A stretch of 64,000 nucleotides of DNA from Narthecium ossifragum. Its lineage: Eukaryota > Streptophyta > Magnoliopsida > Dioscoreales > Nartheciaceae. The number at the start of each line of letters is the position of its first letter. The first letter of the stretch is position 1. The notes below the pieces were generated by a model that did no database searches, was not told the DNA's origin, and saw only the letters and a list, made by a program, of their open reading frames with translations. The position numbers and the translations under genes were made by a program. Of the stretch, positions 61,796 through 64,000 are shown piece by piece. The DNA is taken from NCBI GenBank assembly GCA_963920575.1, contig OY986974.1, forward strand, positions 22,427,042 to 22,491,041, given 5' to 3'.

Positions 61796-63981
61796 TGTGA
61801 GGACCCGTCCCTCCTTTCCTGTGGCTCGTGTTGACCGTCAGGGGTAATTTGGGAAATTACGCCTCGTGGGTCGTTTCACATCTGGTTGTGCACACACAGA
61901 CCTTGTTTGGTGTTTGTGTTTGTTAGAAAGGTTAGGTGGGACCTAGTTTGGAGGTTCTGGGCTTGGGCCCGTTTTCTCAGCCCAAGGTTGCCGTTTTGGA
62001 CAAGGGAGATCGATCTCCATGGTAATGAAGATCGATCTCTCTGTGCCTAGAGGTCGTCGTTCTGGGCAGGGGAGATCGATCTCCATGGCCATGAAGATCG
62101 ATCTCTCTGTGCCTGGAAGTCGTTGGCGGTGGCGTCGAAGGACGGCCACGGCGATGGCCGTCGCTTCCCCTATCAGGGGAGGGAAGACTTTCCCTCCCCT
62201 CCCCCAGCTTTTCCCCGCCTTCGCCGGCTTTCTCCCGGCCTTACCCCCCCTTCCCCTTCTTCCTTCCTTACCCCCGGATTCTCCTTCCTTCTCCCCCCCT
62301 CGCGAGAGCTCTGTTTCTTCCCCTTGGCCGGCTGAGCTTTTCTTCGCCGTTCTTCCTCCTCCGGCCACCTTTCCTGGAGCTTGAAGGCTCGTTGGGTTCG
62401 TAGCGAGGCGAGGAAGAGCTTAGGCTTGGCCTTGTGGATCGAAGCTGCGTTGAAGAGGTAGGGTTCTTCTTCTAAGACTCCGGTTGCTTTTGGGTTTTGA
62501 GATCCGAATTTGTTTTCCTTAGATCTCCATGTATAGATGTTGGTTTTTGGTTTGGAAGCCATGAGTAGCTTCATGGCACTGAGATCTACCAGCCCCCCTA
62601 GTTTGGTGAGGTATGGTGGTGGTTTCCGGCGGTGTTTCCTCGCCGTCCGGCCGCCGGAGAACCCAAGCATGATCGATCTCATGGGATGAGATCGATCTTG
62701 TTTTGGGGTGGCCAAGCCCGCCCGAGCGAGAGCGATCTCCCTGGGAGGGAGATCGATCTCTTGGCGGCTGGCGCCTGTGCGGTTTGCGTCTACGTCACCT
62801 ACGAGATCGATCTTCATGTGGGTGGAGATCGATCTCGCGGGGGTGACCTGGACTGGTGCTCCTCGCCTCGAGGAAGATCGATCTCGCTGCTATAGGAGAT
62901 CGATCTCCTTCGGTGCAGGGAGGGTTTTTACTTGCTTTAAGTGCCGTTTTGCCCGCGGGGCTTCGCATGCAAGTGGCTTTTACGGTTTTGCCCTCGGGGC
63001 TTGTCCTGTTATGGATCATGCATGAATGCTTTTCGCCTTGTGGTTGAACCGAGAGAGTGATGCCTCTCGGGGTGTGTAGAATAAATGGGCTGATGGTATG
63101 CCCTTACCGCTTTGTGGTGAACCGGGAGAGTCATGACCCTCGGGAGTGTTTAGTATAAATGGGCCGAAGGTGTGCCCTTGCTGTGTTGGTTGTTTACAGC
63201 TTTATCATATTTTATCCTGCCCTGTTTTCCTGTGCATTAGGCATGCTAGGGTAGGTTGGGTCTGTGTTGACTCTGCTGCTTGGAGTACCGAGTGATGGTA
63301 GTCTTAACTTCGGTTGTTCCGCCAAGTGCGGAGATCCCATTTGGAGAAGGGTGTCCTACTGGTTGCGTCGTGTCCACCCTGTGTCAGGGAATGTCGGAGT
63401 TGCCCACCCCTGAGAAGTGGCGTTATCGGAGATACGCACCTAGGACAGGAACCCTTCGGGTTAGTGATGGGATTGTGGGATCCTTGGCAAGCCTCGGTAC
63501 TTGGCATCAGAGGGTGTCCGGTTGCTTTACCCTTGTGTGTGGGAGTTGTAGAGTAGGACCCTGCTGAGCTGTTGCTCATGCCTACCTGGACTGTGTTTGT
63601 TGCAGGTGTAGGTGGCCGCTCTGTCCCTGTGTTACCCCCTCGGTCGTCCCACGGCAGCGCGCCAGCTCCTGACTATGTCTGAGGGTCAGGATGGCTTCGT
63701 TTGCGTCTTTGAGGAGACCTCTGTGGGTGTTGTTCTTTTGTGGACTGTTGTCCTTGTACTCTTCTTTTGTAGAACTGTTGTTCTAGATCCCTGTACTCTA
63801 TTATATCTTTTTATAATAGATGTTGTTGTTTGGCTTGCTTCCGCCCTTTCTCTGCTTGTTGGCAGCTGTTTCCGCCAGTTGTCCTTTAGTTTCAATTGTT
63901 TCCGCCAGTTGAGGCTAGTAGTTGTAGGTTTTCCCCCTCGCGGTCCCGGCCCGGGTGCGCTCTGCGGGTCGGGGCGCGACA
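61796..63981 (+). repeat. 3' LTR of the nested element
   Basis: 2186 bp, matching 58812-60978 with scattered single-base differences and one replaced block at about 62250-62335. Palindromes lie at about 62005-62900. Confidence 0.95.
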
Positions 63982-64000
63982 TTGTGGGCCTATCGAACGG

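Larger units (their letters stand above)
58812..63981 (+). mobile_element. Internally deleted chromovirus-like element nested in Athila integrase
   Basis: LTRs at 58812-60978 and 61796-63981 (TGTGAGGACC...GGGGCGCGACA) bound only 817 bp of internal sequence. TTGTG lies on both sides (58807-58811 and 63982-63986), a perfect 5-bp duplication, and the host integrase frame resumes directly after it. A tRNA-Met primer site follows the 5' LTR. The inner part joins a gag remnant to the sequence that normally follows pol (TCGACGACGAGATTTCTTTTAAGG). Such LTR-rich elements lacking pol must borrow enzymes. Confidence 0.95.
51521..64000 (+). mobile_element. Athila-type Ty3/gypsy retrotransposon, continues past the window
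   Basis: The 5' LTR is at 51521-53186, with a tRNA-Asp primer-binding site and a long gag-pol frame. Integrase coding is split at 58811 by another element and resumes at 63987. The 3' LTR is outside the window. FMDD in the reverse transcriptase, the tRNA-Asp primer and an LTR near 1.7 kb fit the Athila/Tat branch. Confidence 0.9.

Noticed and set aside
59035..63025. Open frames within the nested element LTRs
   Set aside because: The same frames recur in both LTRs and run through the palindromes; LTRs are not expected to code.

Overview
This window reads as nuclear DNA of a flowering plant, probably a monocot. The support is spliced genes with GT..AG introns, a plastid fructokinase-like gene, an NAD-malic enzyme gene, an LRR receptor-like protein gene, and dense nested retrotransposons, Helitron, MULE and hAT elements. 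The monocot call is inference from overall character; no species is assigned. There are 200 Ns at 37030-37229. I see no CRISPR array, tRNA or rRNA gene.

Left part (1-17 kb). A module on the minus strand holds a plant-mobile-domain (PMD) gene at 1950-5466, flanked by two diverged copies of a small GRF-type zinc-finger gene (603-1208 and 7346-7922). Each copy is followed by long GA-rich simple repeats, and the GRF blocks are direct duplications. Then come a truncated Athila-type LTR (9247-10814), a decayed short-chain dehydrogenase gene (10942-12300) and a gag-only copia element with a perfect AATTA target-site duplication (13554-16209).

Middle (17-36 kb). Three host-type genes lie on the minus strand: an RLP-class LRR receptor gene with several breaks (17357-20795), the C-terminal part of an NAD-malic enzyme gene (21817-30734) split by a hAT element and by an LTR, and a fructokinase-like 1 gene (33872-35624) that is complete except for one apparent frameshift. 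A 300-bp copy of part of the RLP gene sits near 31.8 kb. AT-rich fold-back sequence follows.

Right part (36.9-64 kb) is almost wholly mobile. A non-autonomous Helitron (36903-42649) carries fragments of three host genes and a LINE insertion. An endogenous pararetrovirus on the minus strand (42651-51132) is interrupted by a MULE carrying an apparent allene oxide synthase fragment (44283-45768) and by a solo LTR (49183-50837); both insertions have perfect target-site duplications. Next is an Athila-type Ty3/gypsy element (51521 to beyond 64000) whose integrase region is split by an internally deleted chromovirus-like element (58812-63981, duplication TTGTG).

Across the window, LTRs of three otherwise unrelated retrotransposon families carry arrays of the palindrome core GATCGATC, often in pairs. 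This is the most unexpected pattern here. The GRF/PMD module is the best candidate for a poorly described genetic unit.
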